From contig CAYQCE010000037.1 of NCBI GenBank assembly GCA_964415885.1, forward strand, positions 1 to 34,839: DNA of 34,839 bases, read 5' to 3'. Both the position numbers and the translations under genes were made by a program. This document shows, piece by piece, positions 16,204 to 24,579 of the stretch; position 1 is the first letter of the stretch; every line of letters begins with the position of its first letter. The notes under the pieces are model-generated. The model saw only the letters and a program-made list of their open reading frames with translations, searched no databases and was not told the origin of the DNA. The stretch is from CAYQCE01 sp964415885 (lineage in GTDB: Bacteria; Zixibacteria; MSB-5A5; JAABVY01; JAHJOQ01).

Positions 16204-17103
16204 ATGGAACCGGTCAAGGACTTTCATGAGATAGAGGAGTTCGTAAAGAAGAAGGTCTCTTCACCTCTAAAGGTGATGGTTGTCGGCAACTGTTTCGCCC
16301 GCTGGATGACTGCGCTGAAGAAGGCGAAAGAGGAAGGGCTGGCAAAGCCGATCCTCGTCGGAAATGAGGCAGCCATAAGAGAGAACGCCGATATTCACCA
16401 CATAGATATCAGCGATTTCGAGATTCGCGGGGTTTCAGGCGGCGTTGTGACACCCGCTATCGAGGCGCTTCAGAATGACGAGATTGACATTCTGGTCAGG
16501 GGAGATTTCGGTATCCTCGATCTCCTGACAGCTCTCTTCCGAAGGGAGGCAAGCTTCAGGATCGGCAGGAAAACGGTCACAGCAATCAGCGGACATTTCG
16601 TGGGCGCGCTGGGCAGAATGCTCTTTGTGACCGACCCGATCGTGATTCCGGCACCGGACCTGAAGGACAAGATCGCACTCGTCGAAAACGCGGTCGAATA
16701 TACCCGCAAGCTCGGCTTCAACAAGCCGAGAGTGGCCCTCACGGCCGCTGTCGAGTTGATATATCCGGTAATGCAGCACACAATCGAGGGCGCGGTCATC
16801 TCCAAGATGAACGACCGCAACCAGATCAAGGATTGTCTAATCGACGGTCCCCTGTCTATGGACTGTGCCGTGATAGAATCGACCGCCAAGGAGAAGGGCG
16901 TGACAGGCTGGGTCGCGGGAAGAGCCGATGTGCTGGTACAGCCGAACATCGAGACCTCGTACGGGATGTATCGGGCGTTCGCGCTCTATGTTAAGGCACC
17001 GTCCGGCGTCATTGTCGTCGGAGGCAAGGTCCCTGTATGTGTAACATCGCGTGCCGATTCAGTCGAAACCAACTATAACTCTCTTTTGATGGCAATGGTC
17101 TGA
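16204..17103 (+). CDS. Divergent phosphate butyryltransferase-like paralogue
   Basis: A 299-residue member of the same family, one base after ptb. The ATG at 16204 follows AAGGGA; translation from 16087 would overlap ptb with a low-complexity basic leader. Its C-terminal half is close to canonical: DGPLSMDCAV, GWVAGRADVLVQPNIE, VVGGKVPVCVTSRADS. Its N-terminal motifs are altered: LVRGDFGILDLL where MKG-x-TS is usual, and ISGHFVGALGRM where ShvavfevP is usual. It may be a partner subunit, a phosphotransacylase for another acyl-CoA, or partly inactive. Confidence 0.85.
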   Translation: MEPVKDFHEIEEFVKKKVSSPLKVMVVGNCFARWMTALKKAKEEGLAKPILVGNEAAIRENADIHHIDISDFEIRGVSGGVVTPAIEALQNDEIDILVRGDFGILDLLTALFRREASFRIGRKTVTAISGHFVGALGRMLFVTDPIVIPAPDLKDKIALVENAVEYTRKLGFNKPRVALTAAVELIYPVMQHTIEGAVISKMNDRNQIKDCLIDGPLSMDCAVIESTAKEKGVTGWVAGRADVLVQPNIETSYGMYRAFALYVKAPSGVIVVGGKVPVCVTSRADSVETNYNSLLMAMV

Positions 17104-17265
17104 GCCATAATCCGATTAGTTTTCGCCGGTTGAGCCGGCTAACCGCCGGCCTTCGGCGCTTGTCGAAAAAGGGCGGGTAGTGAAGTTCGGTCGGGTCCTG
17201 TTCTCCGAAGGCGGGTGTGATCTGGCCGATTAGCCAAATAAACAAAGGCTGATTCAAAGCATTCT

Positions 17266-17356
17266 GTCAATGCGAGCGAAGCGAAGCGATCTCCTCGCAG
17301 GCGGAAGGTGTTGGGCGACTTGAAGATCGCCACGTCGCTACGCTCCTCGCGATGAC
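17266..17356. repeat. Imperfect inverted repeat, REP/MITE-like
   Basis: The left end GTCAATGCGAGCGAAGCGAA and the right end, reading inward on the other strand GTCATCGCGAGGAGCGTAGC, are related, about 91 bp apart outer edge to outer edge. Sequences of the form GTCATTGCGAGxGAAGCGAAGC...GCTACGCTCCTCGCxATGAC are widespread intergenic repeats in diverse bacterial genomes. Confidence 0.7.
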
Positions 17357-17373
17357 TGCTCTGCATGAGGCCG

Positions 17374-17392
17374 CAGGGTTTCTCAACAAGCC
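17374..17392. repeat. Dispersed 19-bp repeat, copy 2
   Basis: Identical to 27-45. It directly follows the inverted repeat at 17266-17356, so the two may belong to one composite element. Confidence 0.55.
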
Positions 17393-17491
17393 ACAAGCTG
17401 TGGGCCACCCGGCCGGATCACACGCCCGCGAAACAAGGCCGGAGGATCTGACGTAATGTCTTTTTCAACAAGCTCCTTTGGCGTTTGCCCG

Positions 17492-17516
17492 GAATCCGTT
17501 AGGATTCGACTATAAT
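17492..17516 (+). promoter_or_regulatory. Possible promoter core with operator-like palindrome
   Basis: GAATCC-GTTA-GGATTC (17492-17507) lies three bases before a perfect TATAAT (17511-17516). No -35 box is recognisable, so an activator or another sigma factor could be needed. Confidence 0.35.
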
Positions 17517-17580
17517 CTCCAGCCTATGCAACTTTTCTCACCGTAATCGTATCATTAGCAATAGAGAGGGCGTTTGGAAA

Positions 17581-18363
17581 ATGATCCGAGTTGTTATCTG
17601 TCAATTGCCGATTGGTCAGGGTCAACTGACCATGCGACAGAAGCTCGCCATACGAAGATATGGCGCAGACTTCGTGTGCCTTCCGGAGTATTTCCTGATG
17701 CCGCCGGGATCGGTAGACTACTCCCAGTTTGCATCCAATTACGACAGGAATATCGACTATCTGGCTCGGCTGTCGAAAGAGCTTCAGACGGTCCTGATCG
17801 GCGGTACGGTCGTCACTACGCTGCGGGGTTCATACCGGAATACAGCGTTCGTGTTCGATGACGGCTATCGCGTGGGGACCTACAGCAAGGTCTTCCCCAC
17901 AGTCGGTGAATCCGAGAAAGGAATCACGGCCGGGTCGGCATTCGGCTCCTGGAAAGTGAAGGGCGTTCGTATAGGCGTTCTCATTTGCGCGGATGTTCTT
18001 CATCCGGAGTCATTCGCGGAGATGGCGGATCATAACATAGACATTATCTTCACTCCGACCACGTCTCCGTTCCGTCCGGAGGATACTGTCGAGGAGAAGC
18101 GCAAGAGAGATCAGGAGATATTCGTCAAGGGCGCAAACACTTCGGGCAGTTTCGTGGTCAAGACCTGTGCTACAGGCAAGATGTTCGGTAAGCCCCTGCA
18201 GGGCAGGTCCCTCGTGGCGGCACCCTGGAAAGTGCTCTGGCAGGTCCCACCCGATTTCGAGCATCGGCCGCTGATATACAGCTATGACCTCGATACCGCG
18301 AGCCTCGATATGTTTCGTCGCAGAAATCTGATCGAGCGCATCGTCAACGGCTTCGGGGTGTAA
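17581..18363 (+). CDS. Nitrilase-superfamily carbon-nitrogen hydrolase
   Basis: A 260-residue cytosolic amidase-type enzyme. The Glu-Lys-Cys triad is complete: E36 in LPEYF, K103 in YSKVFP and C136 in LICADV. No extra domain is present and the size matches single-domain members such as omega-amidases and N-carbamoyl-amide hydrolases. The substrate cannot be told from sequence. It stands alone: a repeat region lies before it and a structured gap after it. The start follows AGAGGG by about ten bases. Confidence 0.9.
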   Translation: MIRVVICQLPIGQGQLTMRQKLAIRRYGADFVCLPEYFLMPPGSVDYSQFASNYDRNIDYLARLSKELQTVLIGGTVVTTLRGSYRNTAFVFDDGYRVGTYSKVFPTVGESEKGITAGSAFGSWKVKGVRIGVLICADVLHPESFAEMADHNIDIIFTPTTSPFRPEDTVEEKRKRDQEIFVKGANTSGSFVVKTCATGKMFGKPLQGRSLVAAPWKVLWQVPPDFEHRPLIYSYDLDTASLDMFRRRNLIERIVNGFGV

Positions 18364-18384
18364 TCGCTGAATGCTCTCGGGACC

Positions 18385-18490
18385 ATGCGAAATCGCAATA
18401 CGCCCGTAGGCCCGTTCCACAATCGGGCTCGCATAGCTACCGTGCGTCGGTTCACAATTCCGCTAAACGCGGACTCAGGAACCGACGCAC
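18385..18490 (+). other. Cluster of strong inverted repeats (possible structured RNA)
   Basis: Two nested structures stand side by side. First, ATGCGA (18385-18390) can pair with TCGCAT (18429-18434), enclosing a GCCCG/CGGGC hairpin (18410-18428). Second, a perfect 12-bp stem (18442-18453 with 18479-18490) encloses a CCGC/GCGG hairpin (18460-18472). There is no T run after it. It lies after the hydrolase gene and before tldD. It does not match any riboswitch I recognise and is not a tRNA. Confidence 0.5.
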
Positions 18491-18531
18491 CAGGGACCTC
18501 ATATGAGAGGAGTTCTCGCGGTCTGTGGTTT

Positions 18532-18560
18532 TTGACTGGTAAACAGGAGACTCATTACGT
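18532..18560 (+). promoter_or_regulatory. Possible promoter for tldD-tldE-DUF116
   Basis: TTGACT (18532-18537), a 17-base spacer and TTACGT (18555-18560). The -10 is weak. The start would fall about six bases before the ATG; there is no Shine-Dalgarno at normal distance. Confidence 0.3.
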
Positions 18561-18572
18561 AAACTAAACACG

Positions 18573-19991
18573 ATGCCTATCGAGAATCTCGACAGGGATG
18601 TCCTTCAGAACTTGATTTCGCTAATGCTTGATGGCGGCGCAGACTTCTGCGACATCTATGCGGAGAAATCAAAGCTGAACGGAGTGACATCCGACGACAA
18701 GAAGCTGAACACGACTTCGTCGAGCCAGACGGGCGTGGGATTGAGAGCGGTCAAGAACGACAGCACGTTCTATACTGTGTGTCAGGCTTTCTCGGAGCGA
18801 AACCTGACCGAATCCGCGCGCAATCTCGTGTCGGCAATGAAACTCAACTCGGCACACACCGGCCGAACCGTTAACCTGTCAGACTCGAATCCGATGTTCT
18901 CACCGGCACTTGTGGAGCACGATCCTATGCTCGTCGGTATCGAGAGGAAAGTCGATCTGGTGCGATCTTCTCAGGATACAGCATGGAGCTACTCTGACAA
19001 AGTCAAGCAGGTTACGATTCGCTATTCCGATTCGCAGCGAGAGATTCTTCTGGCTTCCTCGCACACCAATGAGATTCAATCGCAAAAACTCGGTCTTGTG
19101 GAATTGATGATTCTCGTGTATGTCGGCGACAATTCCGACCGTCAGATGGGATGGGCCGGAAAGTCATTCTACCGCGGAATGGAGGCGTTCAGCGGCGAAA
19201 ACTCGCCCGAACAACTCGCAAAAGCTGCCTGCAAACAGGCACATACAATGCTCGGGGCGAGGGAGTGCCCGCGGGGCGAAATCCCGGTGGTTTTCGCGCC
19301 CGGAGAAAATGGCGTGCTCTTTCACGAGTCGTGCGGGCACGGTATGGAAGCCGATATGGTGGAGAAGGGCAGCTCTTTCGCCAAGCTGATGGGGGAGATG
19401 GTTGCGAGTGAGAAGGTTACTATCCACGATAACGGGACACTGCCGGGTTATCCGGGATCGTATGCATTTGATGATGAGGGTATCCCGGCACAGGACACTG
19501 TGTTGATCGAAAATGGCCGCCTCGTGGGATACATCCAGAGCCTTCTCACTGCCAAGAGGTTCGGTGTGGAACCTACCGGCTCCGGAAGACGGCAGAGTTA
19601 CAAATTTCCGCCGATTCCGCGAATGCGCAATACGTACATAGCCGCAGGCAACGACGACCCGGAAGAAATCATACGTTCGACGAAACGCGGTATCTACGCC
19701 TCGGATGTCGGCTTTGGCGGTCAGGTGGACGTTGTAACCGGTCGTTTCATAACGAGCATTTTGCTCGGCTATCTCATAGAAGATGGAAAAATCACGAGTC
19801 CGATTAAGGGCGCGACTATTACCGGCACCGGTATTGAGGCACTGAAGAACGTCGATCGAGTCGGGAATGACCTCGTGCTGAACCATTCTCCGGGACGCTG
19901 CGGCAAAGGGCAGGAGGTTCCGGCCGGTGTCGGAATGCCTACCGTGAGAGTACAGGGACTGATGGTGGGCGGCACCGGAAATTCGTTTTAG
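18573..19991 (+). CDS. tldD: Metalloprotease TldD
   Basis: Catalytic half of the TldD-TldE protease, which trims unfolded peptides and, in some bacteria, modified peptides such as microcin precursors. The 472-residue protein has the zinc motif HESCGH at 251-256 (family HExxxH), followed by VEKGSSFAKLMGEMVASEKVTI and the conserved YPGSYAFDDEGIPAQ segment. The N-terminal DICDIYAEKS-type beginning fits. Its partner follows three bases after its stop. The zinc motif separates it from the non-catalytic TldE. Confidence 0.95.
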   Translation: MPIENLDRDVLQNLISLMLDGGADFCDIYAEKSKLNGVTSDDKKLNTTSSSQTGVGLRAVKNDSTFYTVCQAFSERNLTESARNLVSAMKLNSAHTGRTVNLSDSNPMFSPALVEHDPMLVGIERKVDLVRSSQDTAWSYSDKVKQVTIRYSDSQREILLASSHTNEIQSQKLGLVELMILVYVGDNSDRQMGWAGKSFYRGMEAFSGENSPEQLAKAACKQAHTMLGARECPRGEIPVVFAPGENGVLFHESCGHGMEADMVEKGSSFAKLMGEMVASEKVTIHDNGTLPGYPGSYAFDDEGIPAQDTVLIENGRLVGYIQSLLTAKRFGVEPTGSGRRQSYKFPPIPRMRNTYIAAGNDDPEEIIRSTKRGIYASDVGFGGQVDVVTGRFITSILLGYLIEDGKITSPIKGATITGTGIEALKNVDRVGNDLVLNHSPGRCGKGQEVPAGVGMPTVRVQGLMVGGTGNSF

Positions 19992-19994
19992 TAT

Positions 19995-21359
19995 ATGACT
20001 GAATTCAACTCAGATTTCGCGGAGAGCCTGATTGATGCCGCGCTGTCGTTCGGGGCGGGATCGGCGGAAGTGTACTTTGGAAAGAAGACCGAAACAGAGA
20101 TCACAGTCTCCGAGTGCCGGGCTGAGACCGCGAATATTCGACACGACAGCGGCTTTGCTATTCGAGCAATGAGGAATGGCAAAATGGTCTTCGCCTCCTC
20201 CAGCCACACGAATCGAAAAGAGGCTATCGATCTGGTGCGTGACGCGGTCAAGCGCATGGACCTCCACTCGCCCGACGACTTCAATGTCATTCCGGCACCG
20301 TTCGACATCGACGTATCGGGCGTTGACGAACCATTTGATGAAACCATCGAGGGGCTTCCTCTCGATCGAAAGATCGAGAAGGCCGTTCAAATCGAGAAAG
20401 CCGCCAGGGCCTTCGATCCCCGCGTAGTAGGATTTGGTTGGCTTCAGTACGGCGATTCGGTGCAGGACTATTGTGTTTGCAACAGCAACGGTATTAGAGC
20501 TCACTCTCGCGGCACCCTCGCTTATGCGTTCGCGTACGCCATCGCCGCTGCCGATGGCTGCGTTCAAACGGGAACGATCGAGGACGCGGCAGGATACTTC
20601 GACAAACTCGATCCGGATCTTCTCGGGCAGAGAGTGGCGGGATTCGCCGTGCGTATGCTCGGCTCGAGTGAAATTCAAACGGGTGAATACAGGCTGGTGC
20701 TGCCTCCGGAGACATCCTCGTCATTCATCTCCGCCCTCGCCGACATGCTCTCGGCCGACCGTGTACAGAAAGGGAAGTCGCCTCTCGCGGGACGGATGGG
20801 CGATGTGATCGCATCCGAGAAAGTAACCATTATTGATGATGGAGTCCTGCCGGGAGGACTGGCAACCAGCCCGTATGACGCCGAGGGAGTTCCCGCTACG
20901 CGGAAGGTACTCGTGCGCGGCGGTGTCCTGCACGGTCTTCTCTACGACTCTTACACCGCACGGAAGGATCACACGAAATCGACGGGCAATTCATCTCGTG
21001 CCAATTATCATTCGCAGCCGGTCATTGCGCCATCGAATTTCTTCGTGGAGCCGGGCGATATGACTCCCGGAAAAATCCTGGATTATGTCGGTGACGGACT
21101 CTATATTACCGAGTTGTCCGGTCTTCACGCCGGAATAAACCCGACCACGGCGGACTTCTCGGTTCCGGCGAAGGCAATTGTCATCTCAGGTGGGGAGCTC
21201 GCGCATCCGGTCGGTAATATCACGATTTCGGGCAATCTTTTGAGCTTCTTCGGTAATGTTAAGGCTGTCGCGAATGATCTTGCCTGGGTGCCATCGCTGG
21301 GAATGACAGGTGCGCCTACGATTTGTGTGACAAACATAAAAGTAACCGGCAAAAACTGA
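19995..21359 (+). CDS. pmbA: TldE/PmbA, partner subunit of TldD
   Basis: A 454-residue homologue of TldD without the HExxxH zinc motif, as expected of TldE. The corresponding region reads LPPETSSSFISALADMLSAD. It shares the later landmarks MGDVIASEKVTIIDDGVLPGG, the SPYDAEGVPATRK segment and the HAGINPTTADFSVPA C-terminal block. It starts three bases after tldD and is followed three bases later by the DUF116 gene. It forms the heterodimer in which TldE helps to bind substrate. Confidence 0.94.
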   Translation: MTEFNSDFAESLIDAALSFGAGSAEVYFGKKTETEITVSECRAETANIRHDSGFAIRAMRNGKMVFASSSHTNRKEAIDLVRDAVKRMDLHSPDDFNVIPAPFDIDVSGVDEPFDETIEGLPLDRKIEKAVQIEKAARAFDPRVVGFGWLQYGDSVQDYCVCNSNGIRAHSRGTLAYAFAYAIAAADGCVQTGTIEDAAGYFDKLDPDLLGQRVAGFAVRMLGSSEIQTGEYRLVLPPETSSSFISALADMLSADRVQKGKSPLAGRMGDVIASEKVTIIDDGVLPGGLATSPYDAEGVPATRKVLVRGGVLHGLLYDSYTARKDHTKSTGNSSRANYHSQPVIAPSNFFVEPGDMTPGKILDYVGDGLYITELSGLHAGINPTTADFSVPAKAIVISGGELAHPVGNITISGNLLSFFGNVKAVANDLAWVPSLGMTGAPTICVTNIKVTGKN

Positions 21360-21362
21360 CGT

Positions 21363-22160
21363 ATGAAAGATATGAGTAAAGATAGAGCAGAATCTGCAAG
21401 CAGCAAGCAGGATAGAAAACTCGGCGACGAGTGGGCCGACTGGGACGGCCGGATAGAGCGCAATCTCCCAAGCCGCAAGGGTACTTTCATAGGCGTCGCA
21501 GCCCTCGTCATAGCCGTTTTAATCGGAGCCGTCTACGCGGTCCTCTGGCTCATTGAACCGCGAATACTCAGCCTGAGTCCGACGCTCTTTGATATCATTG
21601 AGTGGGGCGCCTGGATATTCTCCGGAGTAATTGTGCTGTGGCTCATGTTCTTCGTAATCTCGACCTTTGCGGGTATGTCTGTGATCGGGGATCTTCTCCT
21701 CGTTCCCCGGGCAGTTAACTGGCTATTGAATCTCGCTCTGCGAGTTGCCAAACTGATCGGTATCGACAACGACCGTCTCGTGAACTCGTTCATGCGCATA
21801 CACAGCCTGCTCTTGCCGGGACGATCTCTCGTTTCCGCCGAGGACCTGCTCGTCCTCTCTCCACGATGCCTGAATCGTGAGAGCAACCGGTTCCTGCGAG
21901 ACCTCAGAGACAAGTACAAGTTCAAAATGGCTGTTGCGGGCGGTGGACAAGAGGCGCGTCAGAGTATTGCAGAGTTGAAGCCCAAGGCGATCATTGCCAT
22001 TGCATGCGAGCGCGACCTTCTGTCGGGATTTGTGGAAGTCAATCCGAGGATCCGTGTGGTTGGTGTGCCGAATGAACGACCCGAGGGTCCGTGCAAGAAC
22101 ACTGTCATTAACGAGACAGAGCTCGAGCGGCTGGTACGTAAATTCATAACCGCCAACTAG
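21363..22160 (+). CDS. DUF116-family membrane protein
   Basis: A 265-residue protein with a charged N-terminus, two membrane helices (about 38-62 and 72-98) and a cytosolic domain with the DUF116 pattern: PRCLNRES, MAVAGGGQEARQSI, AIACERDLLSG, GVPNERPEGPCKNT. The three conserved cysteines suggest a metal or iron-sulphur ligand, but this is unproven for the family. Function is unknown. It follows tldE by three bases and is probably co-transcribed. The start could also be the ATG at 21372; neither has a clear ribosome binding site. Confidence 0.88.
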   Translation: MKDMSKDRAESASSKQDRKLGDEWADWDGRIERNLPSRKGTFIGVAALVIAVLIGAVYAVLWLIEPRILSLSPTLFDIIEWGAWIFSGVIVLWLMFFVISTFAGMSVIGDLLLVPRAVNWLLNLALRVAKLIGIDNDRLVNSFMRIHSLLLPGRSLVSAEDLLVLSPRCLNRESNRFLRDLRDKYKFKMAVAGGGQEARQSIAELKPKAIIAIACERDLLSGFVEVNPRIRVVGVPNERPEGPCKNTVINETELERLVRKFITAN

Positions 22161-22267
22161 TGTGGCGTTCTTCAAGTCAGTTGATGAATCTGAGTGCTCT
22201 AACTGATTACTGCATAGGCTGATATCGACTTGGAAATGACCAACTCATATGCCGAACGCCACACTAG
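22157..22267. repeat. 111-bp element with perfect 14-bp terminal inverted repeats
   Basis: CTAGTGTGGCGTTC (22157-22170) is repeated exactly in reverse complement at 22254-22267. The arms carry the stop codons of both converging genes (DUF116 and holB). Weaker symmetry continues inward. No gene lies between. Confidence 0.7.
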
Positions 22268-23388
22268 ATTGCTTCAGCAGGATCGACCCGCCTCCGCTTT
22301 CTTACGATATCACTGATTCGCCATGAACACCGCGTCAGCGCAAGTCTTGGGGGCACATTGCGATAGAACAGCTTCTGTGTTTCGAGAAGCTCTGTCATAG
22401 CGCGCACAAAGGTCAATGTATCTTTGAACCGAGGTGATATCCTGCGCAACTCCTCAACCGCATCTGAGTTGACCACTGTCGCATCCGTATCCAGGCCGCA
22501 GTTGATGATGGCGATATCTCGGATCATGCTCTGCCAGATTTTGACCGCACCCATTGCCTCATCCCGGTTGCCTGAATTCAATCCGTACTCGACAGCCTCA
22601 GCGATTTTCGGTTTCTCATCTTCCGCCATTGTCACAAGCACACGCAGCGCACCCTCTCGTCGCTCGGAGAGATCGCTGTTGGCGAGCCGATTAGCCTCGG
22701 TGATACTGCCGTTTGACAGCCGGGCAAAACCCGCAGCCGACTCCGGGGACATACCCTTGGCATCGATCAGATACCTGGTGACAAATCCCTTCGGCATGGG
22801 TTTGAAACGAACCCGCTGACATCGAGATATCACCGTTCGCGGCAGCCGACGCACATTGTCGGTCAGAAGCAGCAGCACCGTCATGGGTGGCGGTTCCTCG
22901 ATAGTCTTCAGAAGAATATCGAAGCTCGTCTCCGGCATGCGCTCCACCTGATTGAAGATAGCAACCTTCCAGCCCCCCTCTGCGGATGTTGAGTACAGAG
23001 ACCGCTTAACCGCTCGAACATTGTCCATAAGGATATTTGCGGCGCGGCCATACTCGACTGGTGCAAAGGAATCTGCAGCTTTCGACTTGCGGAAATGCTC
23101 AGGCAGCTCTGTTTCTTCCGTCTTGTTCTTTGGAGACGGCATCGGGAACAGCAGATGGAGGTCCGGGTGGATCAGCTTTCGAGTTTTCTTTCTACTGATA
23201 TCCCGTTCGATCTCTGTCGGCTGAGTAGATGCCAGAAGCTCCGCCGCGAATCGAATTGCGGCATCCCATTTGCCGGTTCCTTCGGAGCCTGCAAAGAGAT
23301 ATGCCGATGGTATCCGGTCCTTCTCGAGTGCGGCTTTCAGAAGCCGTTCGACTGTATCCTGGTACGGTATCTCGAGTGAATGCTGCAT
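22264..23388 (-). CDS. holB: DNA polymerase III delta-prime subunit (clamp loader AAA+ ATPase)
   Basis: Part of the clamp loader that puts the sliding clamp onto DNA. The 374-residue protein has the Walker A-like SEGTGK, HPDLHLLFP, then NVRAVKRSLY, KVAIFNQVERMPETSFDILLKTIEEPP and the sensor region TVISRCQRVRF, all in family order. The four-cysteine zinc module common between the first two parts is absent; a Lys/Glu-rich insert stands near residues 85-115. The ATG at 23388 is chosen over a TTG 12 bases upstream. It follows the EnvC-like gene by 48 bases on the same strand. Confidence 0.9.
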   Translation of the reverse strand: MQHSLEIPYQDTVERLLKAALEKDRIPSAYLFAGSEGTGKWDAAIRFAAELLASTQPTEIERDISRKKTRKLIHPDLHLLFPMPSPKNKTEETELPEHFRKSKAADSFAPVEYGRAANILMDNVRAVKRSLYSTSAEGGWKVAIFNQVERMPETSFDILLKTIEEPPPMTVLLLLTDNVRRLPRTVISRCQRVRFKPMPKGFVTRYLIDAKGMSPESAAGFARLSNGSITEANRLANSDLSERREGALRVLVTMAEDEKPKIAEAVEYGLNSGNRDEAMGAVKIWQSMIRDIAIINCGLDTDATVVNSDAVEELRRISPRFKDTLTFVRAMTELLETQKLFYRNVPPRLALTRCSWRISDIVRKRRRVDPAEAI

Positions 23389-23436
23389 AACAGATCCCAA
23401 TATAGCAATCTGTTGCGCTCTCTCAATGATTTATTC

Positions 23437-24567
23437 TCAATGTTTCAGCCACTCGACAGGATCAAGCTGCTCACGCTTGTAACGAATCTGGAAGTGGAGC
23501 GATGGTCCACCCTTAACACTGCTCTCGCCGAGATAGCCGATCACATCTCCTGTGCCAACTGCGTTACCAATGTCGACGGCATAGTCCGAAAGATGGGCAT
23601 ACAGAGTGTACCATCCACCCCCGTGATCCAAAATCAAGACCTTGCCGTAACCTCGAAGAGTCCCCTCGTGGAAAACCGTTCCGTCATAGACAGCACGGAC
23701 TTCATCGTCGAGTCTACCCTTGATCTCGATTCCGGGCGAGAATATCTCGGTGTAGGTCTGCCTGTCGCGATAAGTTCCGAAATTCCGAATTACCCGACCT
23801 TCGAGCGGATAGGGCAGCAGGCCCTTTTGCGACTCGAAGAGAGACTTCGCCTCCGACTCTGCACCGGAAACAAATAGCGTATCAGCAGCCTGAACATCTG
23901 CTCGAAGCTGCTTGAGATGCATCCGATACAGGCTTTCTTCACTCCGTATCTTGTCCATCAGTTTCTCGCGGCGCTGGCGCTGTGATTCGAGCAGATTCTT
24001 CTCGAGCCGGCGCTCACGGAGATAGTACGCTATGTCTTTCGTCGTTTTCTCGAGACGCTCCCGTTTGACACTCATATCCGTCAGCATACTGTCCGTATCG
24101 GAGATTAGACCCTTCAGCGATTCCATCGACTGCCGCGTATAGACAATCTGACTGACAGCCTCGTTGAAATCGGACGCGCTCAGCAGGATGTCAGATGTCC
24201 TCCGTCGTTTCAGATAGAAATTCCGGAGGCTCACCGCAATACGCGTCTTCTGGCGCGTCAGCATCGAATCGAGCTCGGCGGTCTCCTTTCTGAGCTTAAC
24301 TTCCTGACGTTCCAGAGCGCCGAGTCTGCGATTAAGACGGGTCAGAAGCTCGGAGTTCAGTTCAAGCTGCTCCTCAAGGCTGTTGAGCTGCTCGAGTTCG
24401 GTTTGTTTAACCGCGGTAAGCGAGTCGAGATGCTCTCGCTCCTCCGTAAGGCGAGACTTCAGCCGCTCTATCCGATCGGCATCATCGGTCGTCTGTCCAA
24501 CGGCAAACGAAAATGCCAGCATCGTTGTCAAACATGTCAACACAATTATGTGGATCGGCCCTGGCAT
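23437..24567 (-). CDS. EnvC-like M23 (LytM) protein with degenerate active site
   Basis: A 376-residue exported protein: signal peptide to about residue 25 (LAFSFAVGQ), a long charged coiled-coil (about 30-240), then a LytM domain. The metal-site residues are mostly lost: the first motif reads FSPGIEI (His to Pro, Asp to Glu) and the HLHF motif is SLHF, though YTLYAHL keeps its histidine. This matches EnvC, which activates septal amidases without cutting peptidoglycan itself. The link is supported by position: it directly follows ftsX, and in E. coli FtsEX controls EnvC. A GTG at 24576 is an alternative start. Confidence 0.88.
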   Translation of the reverse strand: MPGPIHIIVLTCLTTMLAFSFAVGQTTDDADRIERLKSRLTEEREHLDSLTAVKQTELEQLNSLEEQLELNSELLTRLNRRLGALERQEVKLRKETAELDSMLTRQKTRIAVSLRNFYLKRRRTSDILLSASDFNEAVSQIVYTRQSMESLKGLISDTDSMLTDMSVKRERLEKTTKDIAYYLRERRLEKNLLESQRQRREKLMDKIRSEESLYRMHLKQLRADVQAADTLFVSGAESEAKSLFESQKGLLPYPLEGRVIRNFGTYRDRQTYTEIFSPGIEIKGRLDDEVRAVYDGTVFHEGTLRGYGKVLILDHGGGWYTLYAHLSDYAVDIGNAVGTGDVIGYLGESSVKGGPSLHFQIRYKREQLDPVEWLKH

Positions 24568-24579
24568 ACGATTCACCGA

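Larger units (their letters stand above)
17104..17580. other. Intergenic region with repeats, no gene
   Basis: No credible coding frame. It holds a near-palindrome at about 17126-17144 right after the ptb paralogue, the imperfect inverted repeat at 17266-17356, the 19-bp dispersed repeat at 17374-17392, a looser copy near 17461, and a 6-bp inverted repeat with a TATAAT box before the hydrolase gene. Confidence 0.7.

Noticed and set aside
18442..18490. tRNA-like reading of the GGTTCACAATTCC segment
   Set aside because: The arms around it do not form a cloverleaf; the long perfect 12-bp stem accounts for the symmetry.
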